A stretch of DNA of 64,000 nt from the NCBI RefSeq assembly GCF_001640805.2, contig NC_066851.1, positions 4,886,196 to 4,950,195 of the forward strand. Direction: 5' to 3'. A program made the position numbers and the translations under genes. The notes under the pieces were generated by a model. The model had not been told where the DNA came from. It ran no database searches and saw only the letters and a program-made list of their open reading frames with translations. The stretch is from Lates calcarifer (lineage: Eukaryota; Chordata; Actinopteri; Centropomidae). Positions 12,263 through 24,020 of this stretch are shown here, piece after piece. The stretch's first letter is position 1. Every line of letters begins with the position of its first letter.

Positions 12263-13559
12263 GTTTACAGAGAAGTGACAGCGCATGCCCACAGGAGGAA
12301 ATGAGAGCGTGTGTATGTGCAGACAAAGGATTATGAGGGACTTAAGTTTCATACTTGGCCTCTGAGCAAATCTCTATGCTAACTTGCTACCAACACTAAG
12401 ACGGAGACCGTGGAGAATGAGAGAGGGAGAGATCTATCTATCTGAGTTTAAACAACTTATGCCAAGATTGTTTCATCGCGTGTTGTGTATCATAGTGTAT
12501 GACAACCATCGCTGCATTTGGGACACCTCACAATGTCACAATTTTTCTGCCCCCTCTCAACATTTTCCACAACACATTCTCATTTAACATGTGGTGTCTT
12601 GTCTGTGGTGTTGACCAATAGGAGCACACAGTGGAACTGTTCAACAGAGGAAAGGTTCTTGGTTCAATGGCATTTTTATGTGTCCATGAACCCGACATTA
12701 TAGTGAGCAGTGAGAGTCTTGCTCAGTTCACAAAATCTATTAAGCATCAAGCATTAACATGCAACCATTTAGCATGTATTAACACACGACCATGTAACTA
12801 ACTTTGTCCAGATGTCAGCCTTACTTAGCAGATCCAGCCGCTGGCAGAGGTGCAGTCCCATATCTCCAAGCTCATCAACCGTGTCAGGCCTTGGGTCTGT
12901 GGCCGGGGCCAGTGGGTATGAAGTGATGGAGGGATTCCAGAGAGTCTCCAACGTTTGGAGATAAAAGAGAATTGATCCCTTCGCTATTTCTTTTGAAACT
13001 GCATGGCTTGGAGTAAAAATTAACCAATGACCACAGCTAATTATCGTACAGTAAAACAGTGACCAGTGGTAGTCAGTAGTAGTCAGTCAGTCTAAAGCTA
13101 GCTCCTTCAACTACTAGCAACTACATTTTATCACTACTACATGATCTCTTAGCTGATCCTAGTTCCCCACTGAACCACTGAAGGTCAATTGAGTTTGATA
13201 CACCAGTGTCCTGTACTTACCACTTGTGCCTGCAGAGGCCACTGTTTCTGCTGCTCAGCAAAACTTACATAGTCTTGCTTTAAGTAAATACTTCCACCAC
13301 AGTAAATTACAAACAGTGTCAGAGCCTTGATGCACCATTAAACATGGTCCACTTGACCTGAGTGAACCCTCCACTACTGGTGGATCAACTCCCTTTGTGT
13401 TCTGGGCCACTCTTTACCCCCATCTGCCTTCAACGAGGCCATGACACACACGACACTTCTTAAGGAAGAGGTGAAACTATTTATTAGTAAGCCATTAATA
13501 ATTCACTAGAATTTAATGTGCACCCAAGGACATACTCTAAGTCACTATTAGAGATTTAA

Positions 13560-13860
13560 AGCCCCACTAAATCTTCAGCATACGGCAAGATGCACGCAAC
13601 AGCCACCGCCCAGTCTGCTCCACTTTTATGTCTATGATTCATCCAGGGCCAATTATACAGCGAACAACACGGCACCGCTGCAGAGTATGGCCGAGTGCTA
13701 CTTACGGTGGCAACTTTCCACGTTTGCTATTTATCATGAGCGACACAGGCGAGATGTCTGCCAAATGCTCTGCCGTCAATTTGCAGAGTAGCATGTAAAT
13801 ATAATTAAATGATGACATAACCAAATTATGTAAGAGCCTCTAATGGAGTCTGTAACCTCT
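13560..13860. promoter_or_regulatory. Candidate conserved noncoding block
   Basis: The sequence has balanced composition without repeats. It has CpG-containing unique sequence in the left half and an AT-rich homeodomain/POU-like cluster on the right ('gctatttatcatgagcg', 'catgtaaatataattaaatg'). It is not coding in any frame I can recognise. The label is inference from composition. Confidence 0.2.
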
Positions 13861-16304
13861 TTCAGTTCTCCACATGAACATTGTTGTGTCAGACAGCTTT
13901 AGAAGAATCTGACCACAACTGAACAGCAAAATTAATGAGGGAGAGAGCAAGAATAAATGCAATATTATAGGAAGCTCTGACCCTCCCCGACTTGGTTTTA
14001 AGGGAGTATTATAGGAAATAAAACCTGACCGTATGAATGAGCTAATTTTCCATGCTGGGCTAGACAAAGTGAATATGACAGTGGTGGGACAGGCGCACAG
14101 AGAGAGGCAGACTGAGAGTAACGTGGAACAAATAAAACCATGAGTGGGAGAAAGATGGGGTGCTGAGAGGGGAACACAAGTAAACAGGATTATGAAACAA
14201 ACCCTCAGGCAAATGAATATCATTGAGAGGTATATCACTGCAAACAAAGATGAATCAACTCCCTCTGGGTGAAAGACTTGTCCCACAACTGAAAAAAATA
14301 CAAGGAACAAAATCTCCTTACTTACTTTTTTATGCCAGAAAAAAACAGCCAACATATTTCCTGCAGTTTTTCTTCTGTTTCTAAAGTATAAACTCCTCAG
14401 ATTTCTCATGAAACAGTTACTCCTTCAATGTATATTTAATGCATGCTCCCATGGGTGTTCTATACTGAAACCTAGCATGGCAAAGCATGGTGCCAAGTGC
14501 TCTCCACATGCTTTAATCATTGCTCCACCATTCTTGATAGAGTGATTATTAGTGCAGGGATTAATCGGCTCATTTAAATCTCATGCTGGTCCCCTTGTGA
14601 TTTAGTTTTGTAGGCGACTCCCTAGTGCACACAGTCGAGGAGACAGCACAGGCGGGTTAAGGAGGAGAAGTGTTTCCCCTGTTTACTCCCCTCCTGATAC
14701 GTGAGTGTCTGCTTCACAGGAGCTAACAAGGAGCACAGGATGCTTTAACCACTTTATCTCCTGACTCGAAAGCTTCATTAGGGTGACTGCGTGAGGTGAG
14801 GGGAGGACAGGAAGGAGAAAAAAAGGGGATTTGAAGAACAGGCAAGGAGAGGAGGGCAATTAGCCCAGCTAGGGTGCTTCTTTGATAAAGCTCACCTACA
14901 ATCCAGTGGCTCTGCAGTGCTACAGCTACATGTTCCTGTGCTCCTGTACTAGAAATTCCTGCAGTAGTGTTTAGACTGTAGTTTTGCCGTGGTACGTGTT
15001 GTGGCAGTTTTATGAGGCAATTTTTCTCAGGATGTGTGAGTGTGTGAGTGTGTGGGTGGGGTGGTGGGAGGGGAGCGCTGTGTCCAGGGTAGATATATAC
15101 ACCATGTAAGCACAATGCCCTTGAATGTGGCCTTGGACCTCTGTTGCATTTCATCCCTCGCGCTTCACTGTCAAGAGATCAAATAACAGCGAAACTAATA
15201 GCAGAAGTAGAGTGGCTGTAGACACAGTTTTGTTCTTTACTCAAACAGGAGGGAAGATGCAGTGCTATCATGGTTGTTTATGCTGCATGTTGTGCAGAGA
15301 TACTGACATTAATGATGTTTCATTGTCTTTAATACATCATCTGCTGTATTTATTAGTTTGTATATATTTTCATGTACAGTGCATAATCTTTATTCATTAA
15401 CTCTTTCATTTAGTTTTTCAGTAGTGAAATATATCAAATTATTCCTTGGGATCTTTTCTTTAGAAGCCCCCCACCCCACCCCACCCCCTTTTGAATTATT
15501 GACCACTAGTGGCTCTATGGAGCAGTATTTTCAAGTGTGGGTCCTTGTTCAGTTTGTGAGGAGTTTCATGGTATTCCACTGAGCATAAGCTGGTCACAGT
15601 GACATGCAAAGAAAGACAGCAGTGTGCCCACAATGGTAGTGAAGAGGACTGCTAGCAAGTAAACATGGATGTAAATAATGCAGGGTTTAAAAATGAATGA
15701 TTTAAAAAATGGCTTTACAAATGTGCATGCAACATGTTTCTTCGACTTTGAGGAATAAACAGAATGTAAACATGACTTCTGTTTGTTGACAGTGAACAAA
15801 CAGTTTGTGAGTAAAAGTAGCAATACCACACTATAAAATACACCATCCATTTTTACTCAAAAGTATAGAATAAGCAGTAAAATACTCATAATGCATACTT
15901 AGCCCTATAACTACAACACTGGATCATTATGTATGAACACATGGCGGTACTTTAATCCTGTAGTTGTTTGAGGTGAAGTTGATTTTAACTACTTCATATT
16001 AGCTACTGTTGAGTGGTACATCATATGTTGGGGTCATATGTTTTGTTTGTAAAATCTTAATCTGAAAATGTAATGTACCTTAAAACTCTACTTAAATACA
16101 GTACTTGAGTATATGTACAGTACTTTGTTACTTTCCACCACTCTAGCTGTTTTATTTGCAGGCATAACACTAACGTATAGTTTTATCACAGCAACATTAA
16201 CCTTTTGGTTAAAGTATGGGACGTAATGTGTACAGTAGCGTAATCAGGCATATTTGATTAGACATTGTAAAATTGATCGACACCACATCCACGTCACTGC
16301 ACAG
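13861..16304. other. Intergenic DNA, no gene seen
   Basis: Two long minus-strand open frames (14409-13840 and 15154-14723) come from GA-rich plus-strand sequence. They encode low-complexity, Ser/Leu/Pro-rich products without a recognisable domain and are judged spurious. A 'gggattaatcgg' motif, like an Otx/Pitx-type site, lies near 14557. Confidence 0.55.
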
Positions 16305-16425
16305 GATACTGTCCATCCATCCATCTATTAGCTATTACCACTTATCCTTTTGAGGGTCACCGGGGGGCAGGGGGCAATCCCAGCTGACATCCTGGACAGG
16401 TCAACAGTCTATCACAGGGCTGCAC
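16305..16425 (-). repeat. Family A repeat, 3' fragment, reverse orientation
   Basis: Reading '+', it begins with 'tccatccatccatct' and continues through 'gggggcaatcccagctgaca', 'tcctggacaggtca' and 'gtctatcacagggc'. These blocks are the reverse complement of the 3' end of family A, compared with 61340-61430. The 5' part is absent. Confidence 0.75.
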
Positions 16426-17419
16426 AGGATACTATATAGTAGAAAAATGATGAATGGTTGGATCAGTAGATCAATACAACACATATTTTCTATAGGAAAA
16501 CCTTGACCTATCAGAGTTATTGTTACTTCTGCCCGAGTTGTTGCAGTATAGAGGCCTTATATCTTCTGATGGTCTAACTCCTGCTGGCTCTTACATGCTG
16601 ACCACAAGCCCTCCAACTTAAATAATAAAATACATTGTCTGCTTAATTTATCATGGTCACAGTGCAGAGTGTATCTTACAGGTCTGACAGCAGCAAAACC
16701 TGCGCACTGTTTGCTAGAGCAGCTCTCATATGTTATCTCAAAGACATGGTACTTCGTCAGTTGTGTATTATTTATGCAGTACAAATGACAACATGGTGCC
16801 AGAAAACATGGTGCATAGGCAAACAATGTTTAGATTTTGTCTTTCAAGGCAGAAAAATTACGATATATTGTGCGAAGTTATGGATATTTATGTATGTGTA
16901 TACAGTACATACATATAAATATGTATACACTGTAGGCATGGTGGTGCAGTACTTATCTTGTAACCGGAGGGATTTTGTCTTCTATTTACAATTATGCATA
17001 TGTGTATACTCTGCTGCTATGTCCTGTGCTGTTTGCTAATAAATATAAGTTGCTGCCTTCCAAAATGACCATGATCGGAATAATATGATTTGTCAATACC
17101 TTCCAAACATGTTACAAATGATTAAAAATTATTCATATGTTTTCTGATCTGCCACCACAATGGTTAAATTTGGGCAACTAAAAGTCCTTGGTTTGTCATG
17201 TTGACTTTGTTCTCTTTAGCTGCTGTTTCAAAAGTCAAAAATGAATATTATAAACTAAACTCTTGAGACAATGTGGACAAACAGTCTTTGAACCTTCAAA
17301 AGCTGTTTTGTAGTGTGCATAAGAGAAGTGGAGACAAGCTGTGTGAGTGCAATACTGACGTTATCACCTTTAGAGTTGATACAGGAAACTGTTGTTTAGT
17401 TACACATTCAGCAGTTAGG
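16426..17419. other. Intergenic DNA, no gene seen
   Basis: AT-rich sequence. Short open frames near 16650-17040 are not recognisable as protein. Nothing else noted. Confidence 0.6.
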
Positions 17420-17700
17420 AAGCAACATTAACATTCATCTGGGGTTGTGTTTGTGTCCATCTGATGAATGTAAGTGCAGTATTCACTTTCCTTTTTGCTC
17501 TGTTGTCTCTACCAGCCCCTGAGGGAAGTATCTGTTTTTAAGATGCTAAATGCTCCTCTATGTTCACCAGCTAGACACTAACTCTGATAAACTGACTGTT
17601 TATCAGAGACTTTTTTTTTACTCAAAACATCTGTCTGCTGCAGCCAGAAAGTGACAGAGAACCGAAACAGTAAAGTTGAGAGCTGGAAATTTGGGTGATA
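17420..17700 (-). repeat. Family B interspersed repeat, reverse orientation
   Basis: Landmarks in order are 'catctgatgaatgtaagtg', 'cccctgagggaagtatctg', 'gctaaatgctcctctatg', 'ttcaccagctagacactaac' and 'gtgacagagaaccgaaacag'. It is interrupted by a 'tctgataaactgactg' duplication-like segment and a T-run. Confidence 0.7.
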
Positions 17701-19642
17701 ATCCTCACTAAAGGCAACTCCTGTTACATTATAGCTTCATTTAAAGTAAAGAATCCAGGAGGAGAAGAAACAAAAATGTAATTTATGTGCACAATTCAAA
17801 AATTCTTGCTTTCAGTTTGGCATGACTTATGTCTTTAATGCCTGTTAGTCTTTAGTGAGAGTGTGAGTCATTAGTCTCACTCTGTCACTGGAGATCACTG
17901 GGTTTAAAACAGTTTTATTTTGATCTTGGACTTAGATATGTAGTATTTATTGTTAAACACAACATTGTGTTATCTTTGAGAGCTCTTAAACTTATTTTAC
18001 AGGATAACAGACTGCTTTGCCATAAAAACTTTACACTGTGGATGTCATCCAGTACATAAAAACTAAGCTTCGGAGTTCCTTAGCACTTCATGATTGTCTT
18101 CTTTGTTATCTTATTCAAAAGTCCAGCTATACAAGAAGGGGGGAGGCAAAATATATGATCTGATATTAAATCAAGAGCACAAACTAGTAACCTCTGTGCA
18201 CAAATTATAAAATTAAGAACACAAAATAGTTTTTTCCCCCTCCAGTGCACATCCAGGACTCCAGAAGTGCTCATAGAAATTTCAGCATCTTCATTGCCTT
18301 GGCAAACTCCATCTGCTGATGAAGATCATGTGATATGACTGAAAGAACTAAACCTACTAATAAAAGGGTCATTGAAGGCCTTGGTTAAGTTTAAGAAAAG
18401 ATCCAAGTCATAGTTATATGAGATGACCTTCATCCTAGGAGGTCCCTGCAGCTCTATGAGATCACAGTAATTCAGACAGTATAATTTTTAAAAAGCCATG
18501 CATCTGAACATAATGTTGACTATAAGCAGCTTATATCAGTATCAGTTGAATTGTAATCCCTATGTTAATTGTTTCAGACAAGACAGCCAAATCATTGGTT
18601 CAGTGAGGCATGTGTAAAGTGTGGTAATGTCTCACATATATGGGATTTTAGTGCATTACCACAAAGTTTTTGCAAGGGCACATGTACACACTGAAAGGAC
18701 TGACAAGTAATGCTAAATGCCAGCCAGGTGGTCAGCTTCAGGCAAAGCTGAGGAAAAGGTTTTCCCTGTCAGAACAATCCCTCGTCCAGACTTCAGGCAG
18801 TAGCACATTGAAATGACTTTCAATTAGGATTCCTGCAGCTGTGCCTTCCTCCCACCATTAATTCTCAGGTGATAATCTATGGAGCACTTGCTGGCAACAT
18901 GTGACTTGTTTTACACTGATATTCTCATAGTATACATACATCTGAGCAGGCAGTTTAATGTTGAGTAGATGTTGAAATTAGTGTTCTGGTGTGGAAATAT
19001 AGTAGAAATGAGAAGGTTGATGGCTCCTACATTGTTCTGTGAAATTGAGGCATTAATATCTGTCTGATATTTGCTCAAACACCTCCAAATATATGCGAGA
19101 AAATGTAATATTGTGAACATGTTGCACTCATTTTGGCACGGCTCCTGCATGTAGGTCAGATTTGGAACAGTAAGCCAAATTCACACTGTATGGAGCAGGC
19201 TACGGACACAAGCAAGAGCACAGGTACAGTGAGGACAGCAGGGAAGCAGAGATAGCTGTAGGAGCCAAGATGGTAATAAACAAACCTAAAAGAAATTGAA
19301 ACATTGGGACACAAGGCCAGTTGATTTGGGGGTCGCATCTGCTTTTACTAGTAGCAATTTGGAGAAAACAAGATACTGAAATGAGGGCAATTTCTTTTCT
19401 GCCAGCTCTCAATGGTCAGCACATGCTCTAACTCCCACACTGGCTGCCTGTCCTTTTTTCTGCAGGGGAGTAACTGTAACTGCATTTAGAATGTGCTGCT
19501 TATTAGCGATATATTCCTGCAGTTGTGCTTTTGCAGTTGTTTTTTTGGGGGGAAGGAGAGAGTAACGAAAACTCTCAGATATGCATACTAAACAAACACT
19601 GTGATTTATATTCCTATGGACAAACAGGGTTCATCTCACACA

Positions 19643-19671
19643 GGCACACACACACACACACACACACACAT
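19643..19671. repeat. (CA)n microsatellite
   Basis: About fourteen CA units. Confidence 0.95.
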
Positions 19672-19861
19672 CTGTTACCAGGAAACAGGGTGAGACGGAA
19701 AGATAGAAAGAAGAAAAGAGAGGAGAAAAACTGATGCCTCCACAAAGTGAAAGAAGACTGTGCATTGAAGATACACAGTCGAGTAGCATTGCTGCAGTCT
19801 ATTTTTGGCACTCGCTTCCCCTCACACTCCACCCCAAATGCCACCCTGTTCTGAGATTTTC

Positions 19862-19883
19862 TTTTTTTTTTTTTTTTTTTTTT
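19862..19883. repeat. Poly-T run
   Basis: 22 consecutive T. It could be the tail of a minus-strand retroposed copy, but no SINE or processed pseudogene body is recognisable next to it. Confidence 0.9.
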
Positions 19884-20039
19884 ACAACTTGAGTCATTGA
19901 TATAAGGTTTGCTCTTTCCAAAGGCATAACAAATGTGCAGAATTTTGTCTTGTGCACACCTCCTCCTTACTATATCCATCCTCAACACTGATCCTCCTAC
20001 CACTCCCCTGACACCAGATAATTCACTATTAATTCACCT

Positions 20040-20420
20040 CTAACCTCTCCCCTGTGATGTATGTCATCGAGTCAAATGCCGGGCGTGCCCTGTATCATGC
20101 TCCCCCCAGCCAATAGATCATTTTCAACCCTGACGACCTGCAGCACAGCGCCGGGTCATATTGACAAGGGGCTGGTGAAAAATCACCCCTTGGCCCCCGA
20201 TGCCGTCCTCTCCTCTCCCATCCTTTTCCTGTGAAGCTTGATCCGTGAAGGAGACTGAATTGGTGCTTGCAATCCAACCAGACATCTAGCCGCCCAATCT
20301 CCCCGTCTCCGATTCCAGAGTGGGAATTCATCAGGTGCGGCGCTGAAGTCGACCGCCAATGGCCCATTAGGCCCCGGCAGGTCGATGGTTAACTAATTGA
20401 GGAGAGATCTAGCAGCGACT
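20040..20420. promoter_or_regulatory. Candidate conserved noncoding block
   Basis: This GC-richer island has many CpG and no simple repeats. It ends in a cluster of motifs ('gccaatggcccatt', 'ggttaactaattgagg'). A 90-codon minus-strand open frame with an ATG spans 20367-20095. Its product is unlike any family I know, and the frame may simply reflect the lack of AT-rich stops. A conserved enhancer is the likelier reading, but this is inference only. Confidence 0.2.
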
Positions 20421-23400
20421 TCTTTGCCCCATCCATCCAATCCATAACTGCAACTGAATGATCAGTCAAAATCTCAGAGTCTGCTGGAGCTACCTTGATT
20501 GGCCTGGATGACTGATGCATTGAGTGAATAAGATATTGATGTAATGAATCACGAGGATCAGTCTTTTTCCTGCATATTCATTTATGCAGGATAAGGGTGA
20601 GTGAAGGAAATACCTGTCTACTGGTAGCTCAGAGAATCTCAGGTGAGCTCCAGGCATGCACTGCCTCAGATCAGTAGCGTGTTTCCAGACGGATGATGAA
20701 TGATCCTTGAGCTAAACACATTCCAGTGCACAAAGGCAGGACTGTACTTATTGATATAGGAAACGCCAGCAGGCCTTTGAAAAATGTGTTTTTATAGATG
20801 GAGGGATAAGCCTCAACATGAAGAAAGCTGCGTTTGGAAGCTTTAAGCATATTAAAGCATAGAGATCTAATCCCATGCCTGATGATAAGCACCCTAGGTA
20901 TTGTTTGTTTGTGTGTGTGTGAGCATGTGAGTTCACTTTTGTAAGAACCTCTGAGTGCCCAGGCCGCTTCCCATTTTAACCTACATCCTTTTCACTATTT
21001 TGGAGGCCAGTGGTTGTAGAAATTCATTTCCTGGGAAAGATGGATTTCTTTGAAAGTGGTCAACTTGTCAATTTTTAAACATTTTCAATAAAGCGCAAAA
21101 GTAGTGGAACGAACAGAGGCAATGAATTCATTATGAGGTGCCCAGCCAACAGGATAAAGCGATAAGGCAAACACAAACATATCCCAGCTCCTTACCCTCC
21201 CTCTGAGCCTGAAGGAAGGAGATGGTTTGTGTAAAGAAATGGGGAATGAATCTTAAATGATGAAAAGCTCAACCATATCACCCCCAATCTATTTAGTGAA
21301 TAATCGAGTAATTTGAAATTATTTAGATTAATGAAATGGTGTTGCTGCAGAAGTATAGTAACTGCACCAAATTCTTGATTAAATATTTCTGATGTTTAAA
21401 TTAAACTGTACTTCTTGAGAAGCGTAATACATTTGATTAAATGTGTTCCAAGCATGAGTCACCATCTGCAACACAGTATAAGATGGAAGTATTATGATTT
21501 TGCACTTACATAAAGAGGGGGGATTTGTAAGTGATGCAGCAAAGGCTCAGATATCTTAACTCTTTGGGTCAAGCTCCAAGACCAATGAATCCTACACCTC
21601 CCATAATGCAACTGCCTGGTAAAATACTACAGTAATGGGTCCCCTCTGTGCAACCTCCATCACCCTCAGAAAAAATGTTGCCATAAACCAAGTATGAGTT
21701 TGATACTTTATATCATCTTATATGTCATATTTTATTATTTTTATTTTATCATTTAATTCAATGACAATTTCTGTAAATTTTATTCCCTGGCATGAAAATA
21801 CAAATGTTTCACAGCCATTTCTACACTGCCAGGACTAAAACATTAGGGGAGAGCTGATGAGGCCTTCGTGTAGCTGCACTAATCAACATTATATTTACAG
21901 TGGATCAAATAACTACATATAATCTGAAAAAGGTCACTTGTAGGACAAACCAACAGAGAATTATGACCTTCACTTTACCTCAGCTTTACAGAACATTTTA
22001 GTGTCTTCCAGTTCATTATTTTGGATTTACAGCCAGCAGGTACCATCTCCTGTTGAGTTGACTGAGTCAGCGGCTTAAACTGCTGGAATCAGGTTCAAGA
22101 GTAATGTTGAACTGTAGATCAGTTAAAAGGACTTAGAAGTCATTAAAAAACTAGTGTTTATGTCCAATATGCAGCAAAGAAACTTTGGAAATATATAGAA
22201 TTTTAATTTTTAATTCAGGTATTGTGTATAACCAGCGCATGGTAGTAATCTATAATCAACCCATCCAGTGTTAATTTGGAAATAATATAATACAACATGT
22301 AATACCTGCACTCATTTCGCTATTACAAGAAATGTACTATTATTAGGGGCCAAGCCTGAACAACTGAATAATACAGAAGTATATGATAAAATACAACAGT
22401 GTTTTAAAGATGATTTAATGCATAGGGAGAAAAGTCTTGCCTAGAAGCCATCTATATACATAACTCATGCTGAAAAATGCGTAGTCCCCAATCCCAAACT
22501 AGACTGTCCAAGTGATGTCACCTGAATTATTCTCCCTTGACTTGACAAAGCTCCTCCGGAGACACTGAAGACATTATACAACTGTTTACACATGCTGAGT
22601 AGTTCTCCCACTGAATACTAAATTGACTTTGACTTGTTAAATCAGTGGAATACTTCTTTAAATGCTTCTTTCTATTCATTTCATTCAGGTTTGAAACAGT
22701 GTATTTTACATCATATATGGTGTAATTAGAATTAACCAGGGGACGAGCAGGTATACATTACCATATGGTTAGATGCAGACAGAGGAGTGGTCTGTCTTGT
22801 GTGTGGCTTAGAAGATGGAGCTTGGCAAACATGAGCACACTGCTCAAAAATAGAGAGAATTTTCAAGCAGCCAAGTTGCTTCGCAAAATTTTGGAGCAGA
22901 ATTTGTCAGGTCAAAAGAGTCACGACAAAAACACAACTTCACCCACCCTGCATCACATGCAGTCCCGCAGCCTTTTTAACGGATTATCCACTTTGCATAA
23001 ATCTAAAAATTCAGTTTGTTGAGGAGAAGCTGGCATGCGAACTCAACCTTTATAAAGGCTAATGTGTGTCATTAGTCTAACTGTAGCCACTTTTCATAGC
23101 TGTCTGAATCACATCCCCTGTTGTGTGGGGAATCGTGGAACTCCTAATCTGACATTTGGCAGGTTGCAATGTTCACACTGTGTGGGTGAAAGGACCAGGC
23201 AGAGTCTAATCAGTTGTCTCATTATTGCAGTTAACACTGTTGTCCCAAAATGTTCGAGATGGGTTTTTCTGTTTTTGTCAGCTGATTTACACTGAGAGTT
23301 ATACTTACGGGATATGGCAGGTACTTCTATGAATCAGCATTGCTAGTGACATGCTAACTACCTGGCTAAAGTCGGGGCTCAACCCCTGCAGTGCTATGAT

Positions 23401-23739
23401 TAATGTGAGTGTTGGTCATGCAGAGGACTCAGTGGACCGGAGCTAAAAGGCTCACATTTTTCAAGACCACTACCCAGGGAATTGCCACTTATCAAAAGTT
23501 TACCCTCTGCACCTGTGAGCATGTAAGAGATGACCACCCAAAACTCTTATTACAGCTGTCAACAGGAAACTCTCCAAATCTTTAACACTTGGCGCGCAAA
23601 AGCCTCTTTTTTCCTATTTTCTTCAAAGGCCTTATTTCTTTTCTTCAACTCGGCAGGTCTGGGGGTTTGATTTATGGAACTAAGAGAAAAATGTCATGAG
23701 GTGGGAATGCTAAAGGAAGCGGGACTGCCGCCTCCGCAT
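20421..23739. other. Intergenic DNA with a family B fragment
   Basis: No gene recognised. A partial family B match lies near 21950-22060 ('ttttagtgtcttccagttca' beside 'ttacagccagcag'). Otherwise the stretch is AT-rich unique-looking sequence. Confidence 0.55.
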
Positions 23740-24020
23740 TATAAAATGCATGGTTTGGGTGCGTGAGACTCAGCAACTCCTTCCTCAATCATCGCAGACA
23801 AGAGTTGTGCATTCACGAAAGCAAAAACAGACAAAAGATAAAAATGGCTGTGAAGCTGCGAGAAAAGAGAGGGAGAGTTGGACTGACAACTCTGGAGGGG
23901 TGCACTGGGATTTCCTTTTTTTTTCATCAAACATCCATCTCTGCTTTTACAGCAGCAAACACCGATGGCACATGCAGAAAGTGGATGGACCAGGTCATGA
24001 AGTGTGATGATGCTGGCTGA
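23740..24020 (+). promoter_or_regulatory. Orphan TATA-like site with a short downstream ORF
   Basis: TATAAAA at 23740-23746 follows a GC-rich patch (ggaagcgggactgccgcc). About 100 nt downstream an ATG at 23844 in a strong context (A at -3, G at +4) opens a 58-codon frame ending at 24020. The predicted peptide starts MAVKLREKRGRVGLTTLEG and has no recognisable domain or signal peptide. It could be a lncRNA promoter, a decayed retrogene or chance. Nothing else here shows that transcription occurs. Confidence 0.12.

Larger units (their letters stand above)
8141..13559. other. Intergenic DNA, no gene seen
   Basis: No supported gene. Open frames near 10.0-10.5 kb and 11.3-11.7 kb are short, mostly start at non-ATG codons and partly read through microsatellites. 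The stretch holds ATT, CA and AT/GT microsatellites and one compact hairpin (11835-11871), all listed separately. Confidence 0.6.
17701..20039. other. Intergenic DNA, no gene seen
   Basis: No gene recognised. It contains a CA microsatellite and a poly-T run. Minus-strand open frames near 18.9-20.0 kb partly read through these simple repeats and are rejected. Confidence 0.6.

Noticed and set aside
13840..14409. 189-codon minus-strand open frame
   Set aside because: Low-complexity Ser/Leu/Phe-rich translation of GA-rich plus-strand DNA; no domain, and no splice or promoter context.
14723..15154. 143-codon minus-strand open frame
   Set aside because: It reads through purine-rich and GT-rich low-complexity sequence and its product is compositionally biased.
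16653..17039. 128-codon plus-strand open frame
   Set aside because: Cys/Tyr/Val-rich translation of TGT/TAT-rich DNA; no family match.
19862..19883. Processed retrogene tail (poly-T, minus strand)
   Set aside because: No coding remnant or target duplication next to it.
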